A stretch of DNA of 10,476 bases from Coriobacteriaceae bacterium (lineage in GTDB: Bacteria; Actinomycetota; Coriobacteriia; Coriobacteriales; QAMH01). Below the pieces are notes generated by a model. It was not told the origin of the DNA. It was given only the letters and a program-made list of their open reading frames with translations, and searched no databases. Positions 1 to 7,190 of the stretch are shown piece by piece (positions within the stretch are counted from its first letter, which is position 1; every line of letters starts with the position of its first letter). Location: NCBI GenBank assembly GCA_004553405.1, contig SFLO01000018.1, forward strand, positions 1 through 10,476, written 5' to 3'. The translations under genes and the position numbers were made by a program.

Positions 1-551
1 TTGCACCACGCGGTGGCGATGCGCGCCGTCATCGTGTTGCCGCCGCTGATGTTGGCCTGGTTCTCGAGGTCGATAAAGACCGGCAGCACGAGCTTGTCGG
101 GCGTGAGGCCCGCATCCTTCAACAGGCGCAGGGTGTGTTCGGCCTCGCCGAGGGCCCTTCTCTCCGAGTACGCGTATGAATACAGGTAGACGCCGATCTT
201 GACACCGTTCTCAAGGGCACCGCTCACGTTGGCGAGCCAGTAGGGGTCGTCCTGGCCGGGTTCATCTTGCCCAAAGCCGCAGCGGATGATGGCATAGTCG
301 ATGCCTGCCGCCTTGACGGCGGCCCAGTCGATGCTGCCCTGCCACTTGGAGACATCGACGCACAGGCCCACGGCGCCGCTAATCTCCTGCTGTATCTCCC
401 CATAGTAGAAGGAGCTCGCCCCACAGCTTGAGTCCCAGCGGGTGGGGCAGCTGTCATTAGCGGCGAGGGCTGCAGGGGCAAAGCACAGGGACAGGACGAG
501 CGCTATCGACGTGGCGCTGGCGGCTGCCCTCTTAAAAACAGCAGGCTTCAT
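1..551 (-). CDS. Secreted GH25 family lysozyme (muramidase), partial at window start
   Basis: The first 183 codons of a secreted glycoside hydrolase family 25 protein; the C-terminus lies beyond the window. This family cleaves the beta-1,4 bond between MurNAc and GlcNAc in peptidoglycan. Residues 1-31 form a signal peptide (KR, a hydrophobic stretch, then APAALA before AND). The GH25 fold begins near residue 62 with CVDVSKWQGSIDW, where Asp66 matches the conserved N-terminal Asp. It continues through YAIIRCGFG and GVYLYSYAYS, and carries the catalytic DxE motif as FIDLEN (Asp161, Glu163). The ATG at 549-551 is chosen because it sits directly before the signal peptide, with an AGAAG-like ribosome site upstream. 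It begins 45 nt after the stop of the peptide precursor on the same strand, so co-transcription is likely. It could serve cell-wall turnover, or it could help the exported peptide or act as an accessory antibacterial; the latter two are inference. Confidence 0.9.
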   Translation of the reverse strand, partial: MKPAVFKRAAASATSIALVLSLCFAPAALAANDSCPTRWDSSCGASSFYYGEIQQEISGAVGLCVDVSKWQGSIDWAAVKAAGIDYAIIRCGFGQDEPGQDDPYWLANVSGALENGVKIGVYLYSYAYSERRALGEAEHTLRLLKDAGLTPDKLVLPVFIDLENQANISGGNTMTARIATAWC

Positions 552-596
552 CTGGTTCTTCTTTCGGTTGTGGCGAATCTGGCCTAGCGGCGCTCC

Positions 597-788
597 CTAG
601 TTGACCCAATCCTTGCCCCATTCGTACCAGTCGACACCCCCTGCGACGGCCTCGAGAGCCTCGTCGGGCAGCGGAACGGAGTTGGCTTCGAGGATGGCCA
701 TGCCTTCCTCCTGAGTGGACGCGCCCTTCAGCTGCTCCTGCAGCTCGGCTGGCAGTCCCGCAAGCAGCTCCTTGATCGTGTCGCTCAT
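597..788 (-). CDS. Nif11-like leader, double-glycine peptide precursor with Trp-rich 12-residue core
   Basis: A 63-residue precursor peptide. Residues 1-51 look like a Nif11/NHLP-type leader: an amphipathic start (MSDTIKELLAGLPAELQ), a QEEGMAILEANS segment, then LPDEALEAVAGG, which is the usual double-Gly cleavage signal for C39 peptidase exporters. The core after Gly51 is only VDWYEWGKDWVN: three Trp (54, 57, 61), one Tyr, acidic residues and one Lys, with no Cys, Ser or Thr. That excludes lanthionine, thiazole and oxazole chemistry; crosslinks through Trp/Tyr/Lys/Asp or no modification at all remain possible. The ATG is supported by AAGGA 7 nt upstream. It lies downstream of two NHLM-type exporters and directly upstream of a lysozyme gene. 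A repeat pair 44-60 bp upstream of the ATG (832-848) suggests its own promoter. The identity as exported precursor is strong from leader and context; the bioactivity is unknown. Confidence 0.88.
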   Translation of the reverse strand: MSDTIKELLAGLPAELQEQLKGASTQEEGMAILEANSVPLPDEALEAVAGGVDWYEWGKDWVN

Positions 789-831
789 GGTGGTTTCCTT
801 TTCTATTAAGAGTCCGCAGGTATTTCAAATA

Positions 832-862
832 GGACACAAACGGACACATTGCCGCAGGTCAA
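832..862. promoter_or_regulatory. Tandem GGACACA repeats plus GCAGGTCAA, upstream of precursor gene
   Basis: Plus strand shows GGACACA at 832-838 and again at 842-848 (10-bp period, spacer AAC), then GCAGGTCAA at 854-862. Read in the precursor direction this is TTGACCTGC followed by two TGTGTCC copies, 44-60 bp upstream of the ATG. The TTGACC could be a -35 box, but I see no well-spaced -10. The same two motifs occur at 7356-7390, before the first gene of the export operon. Two 7-bp direct repeats one helical turn apart resemble sites of OmpR/PhoB-type regulators; that assignment is inference. Confidence 0.5.
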
Positions 863-1056
863 ACGTGCTGTTTGCACTTTAGCACGCTACTGCACTGCTC
901 GTCTGTGGGATTGTGACGAACAGCGTCATGCTCAAAGCCGGCGACGACAGCGTCGGCTGCGCCTCTCTGCAGCGCAGGGAGTTCTACCATCGCATGCTCG
1001 AGCAGCTCTGCGTGGGCGGTCACCATGGCGATGGGGCAGGCCGCCAGCGCTTTCAC
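859..1056 (-). CDS. Possible small protein (65 aa), start overlapping the stop of the ABC exporter
   Basis: A GTG start at 1054-1056 overlaps the TGA of the upstream ABC exporter as GTGA, the typical arrangement of translationally coupled genes. The product would be 65 residues, beginning KALAACPIAMV and ending in CSSVLKCKQHV, with Cys at 7, 55 and 61. It has no clear membrane segment and I recognise no family. A GGAG lies 11 nt upstream of the GTG, which is a little far. An alternative ATG at 1024-1026 gives 55 residues but lacks a ribosome site. The last codons overlap the regulatory repeat region, and a 6-bp inverted repeat (864-869/881-886) lies inside the 3' end, which argues against strong coding constraint there. 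It may be a real small accessory or immunity protein, or just an open stretch between genes. Confidence 0.35.
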   Translation of the reverse strand: MKALAACPIAMVTAHAELLEHAMVELPALQRGAADAVVAGFEHDAVRHNPTDEQCSSVLKCKQHV

Positions 1057-3224
1057 GCGATCTGGCGCTCCACCAGCTCGGCGAATAGGCCGCCGCGGGC
1101 CATGAGCTCGTCGTAGCTGCCCTCTTCGGCGATGCACCCTCTGTCCAGCACCAGGATGCGGTCACAGTCGCGCACAGTGCTCAGGCGGTGGGCGATCACG
1201 ATGCGCGTGCACTGCAGTTCGGCCAGGCTTTCTGCCACCTGCTTTTGCGTGATATTGTCCAGCGCGCTGGTGGCCTCGTCGAAGAGCAGGATCTTGGGCT
1301 TGCCGGCAACGGCGCGCGCGATCATGATGCGCTGGCGCTGGCCGCCGCTGATGCCTCCGCCGCCGTCGCTCACCACCGTCATCATCCCCATGGGCATGGC
1401 CTCGATGTCGTCTGCCAGTCCCGCCAGGCGCGCGGCCTCCCAGGCCTGCTCCAGCGTGAGCTCCGGCATGGCGATGCGGATGTTGTCGTAGATGCTGCCG
1501 GGAAGCAGGGTGCCGTTCTGCAGCACGACGCCGATCTGCCTGCGCAGGGAGGTCGGGTCGAGCGTGGAGGCATCGCAGCCGTCAAAGAGCACCGCACCGC
1601 GGCTTGGCGTCTCAAAGCCCAGCATGAGCCTCATGACGGTGGACTTGCCGCAACCCGTCTTGCCCACGATGCCCACATACTCACCGGGGCGCACCTCCAG
1701 GCTGAGGTTCTCGAACAGCGGCTTGTCTGCTGCGTGGTAGCCAAAGGTCACCCCCTTGAGCGCCACGCCGCCGCGGAGCTGCTCAACGCGGGCCTTGCCG
1801 CCGTTGTCCTCTGGCACGGCCTGCAGCAGGGGCTCGATCATCTTGAGGTAGGGCTGGCTGGAAAGCATCTGCAGGAGCATCTCGTTGACAGTTGAGCTGG
1901 CCAGGCCGTATGCACTAGAAAACGCCATGAAGGTGGCGGCATCTTGTATGCCCCCGCCCAACGCAAAGAGGTAGATGACCACCAAACCGGCCGTGCTGAT
2001 GAGGGTGGTGAGTGGGGTCTCCAGCATGAGGATGCCGGGGTGGCCGTACGCCAGGGCCATTCGCTTGGCAAAGCCTTCCGCCCAGGCAGAGAAGAAGCGC
2101 TTTTCCGCCCCGGCCAGCCTGATCTTTTGGATTCCGCCGATGATGGCGTTGGACATCGCCGCCCCTTGGGCCTCCAGCTCCAGCACCTCCTGGGTGCGGT
2201 GGGCGGAGATACGCGCGATGGCCAGGTTGCCCAGGAAGCTCGCGAATATGACGCAGAAGGTGGGCACGATCATCTTGGGCGCGAAGGTGATCATCTGCAC
2301 GATGTAGAGCAGCGAGAACAAACCAGTGAGCGCTGTGCCGAACACCGCCTGCTCCAGCTGCATGACCACCATGTCCACGGAGCTGATGCGATTGGCCAGG
2401 TTGCCAGAGGCATGCTGCTTGAAGAAGGAGGGTGGCAGGCTCAGCACGCGCATCATGATGGCCGCCTTCACCGTGACGTTGAGCTTGATGTCAACACGCT
2501 GCAGCACCAGGTTGCGAACGGCGGTGAGCAGCACCTGCGCCAAGGTGACGGAGAGCAGCATCACGCCTACCGGCCACACGATGCTCAGCTCGCCTGCCTC
2601 CACCACCGGCCCAAACGCGTACTTGTTCAGCACGGGCAGCATCATACCCAGCGCGGTGGCCGCCATCACAGAGAGCAGCGTGATGGCGTAGTCGCGCGGG
2701 TCGAGCGACTTGAGGATGAAGAGCACCAGGCTGCGGATGGAGAGTTCCTCGTTGGGCAGCGGGCGGTAGAAGCAGTAGGCGGTGCCGCTGATGTTGAGGC
2801 CCAGGTTGGCGTCTGTGACGTGGACGTCCTTGCCGGTGGCAGGGTCGGTGTAGGTGTAGCCGCCCTTGGTGTGGGGGATGAGCGCCAGCAGCGTGCCGTC
2901 TTCCTGCTGGACGAGCAGGGCGCCCACGGCGTCGCGGTACCACTTGGGCGGCAGCTTGACCTGGCGGTAGGCGATGCCGGTTGGGTCAAGGTGGTGGCGC
3001 AGCAGGGCCTCTATGTCGTGTTCGCCCTTGAGGGCGGGAGCCGGCGTGGCGCCGTAGTAGGCGAGCACCTTGGCGATGGCGTCTTGTGCCTGCTCCACGG
3101 CGTTGAGGGTGCGGAAGCCCGTATCGCCCGTGACGCCTATGTAGAGGCTCTCCATCGCATGCTGGAAGCCGGCCTCGTCATGCTCGTAGCGCTGGTCTAT
3201 ACGGTCTCTATACGTGTTCGCCAT
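1053..3224 (-). CDS. NHLM/NHLP-type bacteriocin export ABC transporter, permease/ATPase subunit (ABC2 type)
   Basis: A 723-residue fused permease-ATPase. About 170 N-terminal residues form a soluble domain that is not a C39 peptidase: it lacks the QxxxxxC motif. The membrane domain runs from roughly 175 to 460. The nucleotide-binding domain has Walker A GKTGCGKST (about 520-530), the signature ISGGQRQR (about 625-632), Walker B ILLFDEATSALD (about 644-655) and the switch His in IAHRLST. The stretch DIEAMPMGMMTVVSDGGG before the signature, and DRILVLDRG with a terminal ERQIA, are characteristic of the second ABC protein of NHLM peptide loci (TIGR03797-like). The ATG at 3222-3224 has AGGAG 6 nt upstream and lies 3 nt after the stop of the C39 exporter, so the two are co-translated. 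It probably forms a complex or heterodimer with that exporter; its exact share in transport is not established. Family members I recall are usually longer, the difference being in the N-terminal region. Confidence 0.93.
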   Translation of the reverse strand: MANTYRDRIDQRYEHDEAGFQHAMESLYIGVTGDTGFRTLNAVEQAQDAIAKVLAYYGATPAPALKGEHDIEALLRHHLDPTGIAYRQVKLPPKWYRDAVGALLVQQEDGTLLALIPHTKGGYTYTDPATGKDVHVTDANLGLNISGTAYCFYRPLPNEELSIRSLVLFILKSLDPRDYAITLLSVMAATALGMMLPVLNKYAFGPVVEAGELSIVWPVGVMLLSVTLAQVLLTAVRNLVLQRVDIKLNVTVKAAIMMRVLSLPPSFFKQHASGNLANRISSVDMVVMQLEQAVFGTALTGLFSLLYIVQMITFAPKMIVPTFCVIFASFLGNLAIARISAHRTQEVLELEAQGAAMSNAIIGGIQKIRLAGAEKRFFSAWAEGFAKRMALAYGHPGILMLETPLTTLISTAGLVVIYLFALGGGIQDAATFMAFSSAYGLASSTVNEMLLQMLSSQPYLKMIEPLLQAVPEDNGGKARVEQLRGGVALKGVTFGYHAADKPLFENLSLEVRPGEYVGIVGKTGCGKSTVMRLMLGFETPSRGAVLFDGCDASTLDPTSLRRQIGVVLQNGTLLPGSIYDNIRIAMPELTLEQAWEAARLAGLADDIEAMPMGMMTVVSDGGGGISGGQRQRIMIARAVAGKPKILLFDEATSALDNITQKQVAESLAELQCTRIVIAHRLSTVRDCDRILVLDRGCIAEEGSYDELMARGGLFAELVERQIA

Positions 3225-3227
3225 GCC

Positions 3228-5402
3228 TTACTCCTGCGCTACCAGCTGGGTGTAGAGGCCGCCTTGAGCCATGAGCTGCTCGTGGGTGCCGCGCTGCACA
3301 ACCTGGCCCTTGTCGAGCACGATGATCTCGTCGCAGTCGCGAATGGCGCTCAGGCGGTGGGTGACCATGATGACGGTGGTGCCGCGCTCGCGCACAGCGC
3401 GCATGACCTCCAGCTCGGTCTGCGCGTCGAGCGCGCTGGTGGCCTCGTCCAACACGAGTATGCTGGGCTCTGCTGCCAGGGCGCGGGCAATCTCAAGCCG
3501 CTGACACTGCCCGCCGGAAAAGTCCGCCCCGCCCTCCTGCAGCACGTGGTTGAAGCCGCCCATTCGCTCCATGATGGTGTCGTAGATGCGGGCGTCACGC
3601 GCGGCGCGGACGATCGCCTCGTCTGGGATGCTGTCGTCCATGAGGGTGAGGTTGTTGGCCACGCTGTCTTTGAAGAGCACGATCTCTTGGTCCACCGTGG
3701 CGATGCTGCCGCAGCGCACGGTGCGCGGGATCTGCGGCAGGGGAGTGCCGTCAAGCAGAACCTGGCCCTCCCAAGGCTGGTAGAGACCTGTGATCAGCTT
3801 TGCAACCGTGCTCTTGCCGCAGCCGCTGGGACCCACAAGAGCGATGCAGCCGCCGGGGCACACCTCCAGGTCAAAATCCTTGATGAGCGGCGTGGCCAGG
3901 CGCGAGTAGCCAAAGCTCACCTTCTCCAGCTTGACGGAGCCCTTCAGCTTCTCGCACTCACCGCAGGGGGCGTCCTCGGTGGCAAGGGGGTCGAGCGGGT
4001 AGTTCATGACGTCTTCTATGCGCTCCATGTCCGCTGTTGTCTCCTGCAGGGTCTGCATGGATTGAATGAGCGACTCCAGCGGTGCGGAGAACTGGATGAG
4101 CATGCCCTGGAAGGCCAGCACCATGCCAACGGTGAACTGCCCGCGCAAGATGAGCCACAGGCCAGCCACCAGCACAAAGGCGTCCAGCAGCGCGCCGATG
4201 ACCTGCGGGATGAGGCCCCAGGTGGCGTTGAGGCGCGCGTACTCCACACTCTGCGCGCTTGCGGAGGCCTGGTAGCCGGTCCAGCGGCGCATGAAGCCGT
4301 TGACGGCGCCGGTTGCCTTGAGGGTTTCTATGGTCTGGATGCCGGCCACGGTCACGCCACTGAGCTTGGCTTTGTCGCGCATGGCCACGCGCACGAAGTT
4401 GGTGCGCTTGTCTGCGATGACCTTGGCGGCGATGACCTTGGCGGCGCTTGCCACCAGGCCGGCGGCAGCCAGCGGTGCGGAGTAGTAGGCCATGATGCCC
4501 AGGCACACCAGCGCGGAGGCGCAGTTGATGAAGATGGGCGCGAGCTGGGTGAGCACGGTGTTCGCCACGCTCTTGTTGAGCCCCAGGCGCGTGACCAGGT
4601 CTCCCGCGGAGCGCTGCCCGAAGAACTCCATGGGCAGGTGCATCAGGTGCCACATGTACGATGCCGATCCCACGGTGCAGAGCTTGCCCTCTGTGCGCAG
4701 GGTGTAGAGAGAGTTGAGCGCGCTGGCAGCCACCTGCAGCACGCACAGCGCGATGAGCACGGCAAAGAAGAGCACCCGCAGCGCTGTGTCTGTGCTGCCG
4801 ATGAGCTTGTCTGTGAAGGTCTGCGCCAACAGCGGCGGCACCAGGCCCAGCAGACCCACGATGGCTGTGGCCAGCGCGACAAAGAGCAGGCCGTCTGCAG
4901 TGCCCAGCGAGCGCTTCCTCACAAAGCCCCAGATCGAGGGCTTGTGGCCGCCGGGCTTGAAGGACGCGTTGGGGGCGAGCTTGATGACAATGCCGGTGAA
5001 CTGCTCGTCGAACTCCTCGGGGCTGACCTCAACCTCGCCGCGGGCGGGGTCATTGATGAGGGCGCGACCATTCTTGAAGCCCCTGAGCACCACAAAGTGG
5101 TTGAAGCCCCAGTGGATGATGCAGGGGAACTCGCCCTCACGCTGCAGCAGAGCGGGCTCGATGCGGTAGCCCGCGGAGTCAAAGCCGTATGAGCGCGCGG
5201 CCTTGACGATGTTGAGGGCCTTTGCGCCGTCGCGGCTGACGCCGCAGTCGGCGCGCAGCTTTTCCGGGGACACCCACAGCCCGTAGTACGCGCACACCAT
5301 ACCCAAGCTGGTGGCGCCGCACTCCAAGGCCTCCATCTGAATGAGCTGGGGGACCTTGCCGCAGGGTCGCCCGGTGGTGGGTGCTGTGGGGAGTTGTGCC
5401 AT
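3228..5402 (-). CDS. NHLM/NHLP-type peptidase C39-ABC exporter (ABC1 type)
   Basis: A 724-residue peptidase-containing ABC transporter that should remove double-Gly leaders and export the core peptide. The N-terminal C39 domain (about 17-140) has the full set of active residues: oxyanion Gln22, nucleophile Cys28 (MEALECGATS), His102 in GFNHFVVL and Asp118 in INDPARG. CGVSRDGAKALNIVKAARSYG is typical of the NHLM ABC1 group (TIGR03796-like). The membrane domain covers about 165-450. The ATPase has Walker A GPSGCGKST (about 522-531), signature FSGGQCQR (about 627), Walker B ILVLDEATSALD (about 645) and switch His in MVTHRLS. All catalytic parts look intact. The ATG at 5400-5402 lies 3 nt after the stop of the small anchor protein; the ribosome site is weak, so translation is probably coupled. 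The likely substrate is the 63-residue precursor at 597-788, whose VAGG site fits. Confidence 0.96.
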   Translation of the reverse strand: MAQLPTAPTTGRPCGKVPQLIQMEALECGATSLGMVCAYYGLWVSPEKLRADCGVSRDGAKALNIVKAARSYGFDSAGYRIEPALLQREGEFPCIIHWGFNHFVVLRGFKNGRALINDPARGEVEVSPEEFDEQFTGIVIKLAPNASFKPGGHKPSIWGFVRKRSLGTADGLLFVALATAIVGLLGLVPPLLAQTFTDKLIGSTDTALRVLFFAVLIALCVLQVAASALNSLYTLRTEGKLCTVGSASYMWHLMHLPMEFFGQRSAGDLVTRLGLNKSVANTVLTQLAPIFINCASALVCLGIMAYYSAPLAAAGLVASAAKVIAAKVIADKRTNFVRVAMRDKAKLSGVTVAGIQTIETLKATGAVNGFMRRWTGYQASASAQSVEYARLNATWGLIPQVIGALLDAFVLVAGLWLILRGQFTVGMVLAFQGMLIQFSAPLESLIQSMQTLQETTADMERIEDVMNYPLDPLATEDAPCGECEKLKGSVKLEKVSFGYSRLATPLIKDFDLEVCPGGCIALVGPSGCGKSTVAKLITGLYQPWEGQVLLDGTPLPQIPRTVRCGSIATVDQEIVLFKDSVANNLTLMDDSIPDEAIVRAARDARIYDTIMERMGGFNHVLQEGGADFSGGQCQRLEIARALAAEPSILVLDEATSALDAQTELEVMRAVRERGTTVIMVTHRLSAIRDCDEIIVLDKGQVVQRGTHEQLMAQGGLYTQLVAQE

Positions 5403-5405
5403 GGT

Positions 5406-5597
5406 CTAGCCGAAGAGCGCTTCCAGCGGGGTGACGCCGTTGACATCTCCCAGCAGGCTCCACACGACGAAGGCGATGATGACCAGCGCCACAGCGCCCA
5501 GGGTCATCCACGCGGGTGGCGCCACGACGCGTATGTAGTCGTCAAGCTGCTCTGGGTCTTGGAGCTTTTCCATGCTCTTTGCTCTGAAGAAACTCAT
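5406..5597 (-). CDS. Short single-pass protein resembling the N-terminal anchor of NHLM HlyD-type secretion protein
   Basis: A 63-residue protein: MSFFRAKSMEKLQDPEQLDDYIRVVAPPAW, one membrane helix (about 31-49), then a 14-residue tail. The opening FRAKSMEKLQDPEQLDD-VVAPPAW followed by a helix is how NHLM system HlyD-family secretion proteins (TIGR03794-like) begin, but those run to roughly 400 residues with coiled-coil and barrel domains. Here everything after the membrane helix is missing. The ATG at 5595-5597 is preferred over the upstream in-frame TTG at 5616-5618 because AGGAAGG sits 7 nt before it. It lies 37 nt after the CmpB-like gene and 3 nt before the C39 exporter. There is no frameshifted remainder downstream, since the exporter starts at once, so this may be a reduced, still useful anchor or docking peptide rather than a recent pseudogene. 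A periplasmic adaptor would have no outer membrane partner in a Gram-positive, which fits the loss. Confidence 0.8.
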   Translation of the reverse strand: MSFFRAKSMEKLQDPEQLDDYIRVVAPPAWMTLGAVALVIIAFVVWSLLGDVNGVTPLEALFG

Positions 5598-5634
5598 CCC
5601 TGTACCTTCCTGCTGCAAGCGGTGGCGCTCTTCG

Positions 5635-7176
5635 CTAGATTTCCATGCCAGCGGGCAGGGAGAGGTTGATCACGTACATGAACACCACCAGGACAAAGAA
5701 CACGATGACCACGACGGTGATGATGTTCATGATGTCCTTGGGAATCTTCGCAAAGAGCTTTTCCATAGCGGGGTAGACCAGCCAGGTCATGAGCGTTGCC
5801 ATAAAGCCGAAGAAGGTGGTGTTGAGCAGGCAGATCTGCCCCATGAAGTTGAAGGCCATGTCAGAGTAGTCCCACAGCGGGTAGACGCCGTCCACCGGCA
5901 CGTTGCAGGTGAAGCCCAGGATAAGCTCGATGGCCGCGCACACGGCGGTGTTCACTAAGAAGCTCACTATGAGCGCCCAGGGGCCCTTGGGGAGCTTGGC
6001 CTGCAGCAGGTTTTTGATGGGGAAGAGCAGCAGCCCGATCACCACAAAGGCCGCGCCGTAGACGAAGAAGGGGTTGAGCATGTCGTGCCAGATGCCGGAG
6101 TTGGGGTCGTAGGTGCCGGGCACCAGCCCCAGGCGGATGAGCCAGCACACGCAGTACTCCATCCAATGGCCCACCACAGAGAAGATGCAGAAGTAGAGCA
6201 CCAGGTTGCGCCAGAACAGCGGGCTCTTGAGGTTCCAGAGCTTCTCGTCCTCTCTGAGCGTTGCCTGGCGGCTCTCTGCGCGGAAGGGCTGCACCAGCAG
6301 CTCCTTAGCGCGCTTGGAGAAGCCGAAGTAGAGCAGGAGCAGCAGGTTGGGGATGACGCTGCCGATGTAGGTGTTGAGGCTGAAGTGGCCGGTAGCCACC
6401 TGGATGGCAGCGTCGATGACCATGTAGACGACCACCATGGCGAGGATAATCTCCCTGCCGTGCTGCTTGCGGGTGATGATGAGCCACAGCGTGACGGACA
6501 TCATCAGCATCTGGATGAAGCTCACCCAGTAGGCGGCGTCGTAGTAGCTCGAGTGCGTGACAAAGAGCAGCACGCAGGCGTTGGCCACGATGTTGACAGC
6601 GCAGAAGAACTCGATGAAGCGCATGAAGCCGAGGTGGTGGCGGTCGTAGTAGCCAAAGGCCTGCGGGTCAGACGAGCTGGAGAACGCACGGTGCGCTACC
6701 AGAGCCGCGGCGATAAAGAGCAGGCCGGAGACGATTCTCAGCGTGAGGAGGGCCACAACGCCGCAGAGCAGCGCGATGATGACGGTGCGGTAGCCCTTGG
6801 TGGGGTGCTTGCGCACGCGGATCAGGCCCACGGCGCCCAGTATGGAGCCCAGGGCCAAGATGGCGCCCAAGACGAGGAAGGAGGCGAGGGCGAGAGCCGC
6901 AGCTGCCAGGGCACTGGCGTTGTCCACCTGCGGTAGCCCCAGGCTGTTCATCAGCTTGATGATCTCGTCTGCTTGACTGCCCGGCACGCCGATGCCGGCC
7001 GCCCCGCCTTGGTTGGCGAGCTCTACGAGCGCGGAGGCCAGGTTGACGGTGGGCAGGGCAAAGTAGATCAGCACTGCGGCGTCGATCACGCCCACCACCA
7101 GCGCCAACACACCAAGCACGAACACCGGTGTGAGCGTGGCCTCAATCTTGTTCAAACCGTTCTGGGAAGCATCCAT
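5635..7176 (-). CDS. Polytopic membrane protein with CmpB-like (PF06541, putative ABC transporter permease) C-terminal half
   Basis: A 513-residue membrane protein with about a dozen hydrophobic segments. Residues 1-165 hold a helix near 17-40, a small extracytoplasmic or loop segment rich in Ala and Gly, and two or three further helices. Residues 180-290 add about four helices. From about 326 to 475 the sequence carries landmarks of the PF06541 (CmpB) family: FCIFSVVGHWMEYCVC, NPFFVYGAAF, AIELILGF and WDYSDMAFNFMGQICL. A final helix lies at 482-504. PF06541 proteins are called putative ABC permeases, but their biochemical role is not defined. The ATG at 7174-7176 has AGAGGGG upstream, 14 nt after the stop of the small gene before it. 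Its place between that gene and the anchor and exporter genes suggests a role in export or self-protection; this is inference. Confidence 0.85.
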   Translation of the reverse strand: MDASQNGLNKIEATLTPVFVLGVLALVVGVIDAAVLIYFALPTVNLASALVELANQGGAAGIGVPGSQADEIIKLMNSLGLPQVDNASALAAAALALASFLVLGAILALGSILGAVGLIRVRKHPTKGYRTVIIALLCGVVALLTLRIVSGLLFIAAALVAHRAFSSSSDPQAFGYYDRHHLGFMRFIEFFCAVNIVANACVLLFVTHSSYYDAAYWVSFIQMLMMSVTLWLIITRKQHGREIILAMVVVYMVIDAAIQVATGHFSLNTYIGSVIPNLLLLLYFGFSKRAKELLVQPFRAESRQATLREDEKLWNLKSPLFWRNLVLYFCIFSVVGHWMEYCVCWLIRLGLVPGTYDPNSGIWHDMLNPFFVYGAAFVVIGLLLFPIKNLLQAKLPKGPWALIVSFLVNTAVCAAIELILGFTCNVPVDGVYPLWDYSDMAFNFMGQICLLNTTFFGFMATLMTWLVYPAMEKLFAKIPKDIMNIITVVVIVFFVLVVFMYVINLSLPAGMEI

Positions 7177-7190
7177 CTGCGTACCCCTCT

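Noticed and set aside
224..481. Minus-strand 85-codon frame
   Set aside because: Out of frame with the GH25 lysozyme, whose signal peptide and catalytic motifs fix the true frame.
532..849. Alternative minus-strand frame overlapping the precursor
   Set aside because: Arg-rich out-of-frame reading; the frame with a ribosome site, leader and double-Gly motif is the convincing one.
994..1056. Resemblance of KALAACPIAMVTAHAELLEHA to the ACPTGIAHT start of fructose PTS IIB proteins
   Set aside because: Only a few residues match, the phosphorylated-Cys neighbourhood is not conserved, and the rest of the domain is absent.
1944..5192. Very long plus-strand open frame of over 1000 codons
   Set aside because: It is antisense to two clear ABC exporters; its translation is full of His, Gln and Val with no domain. 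High GC at third positions removes stops on the opposite strand.
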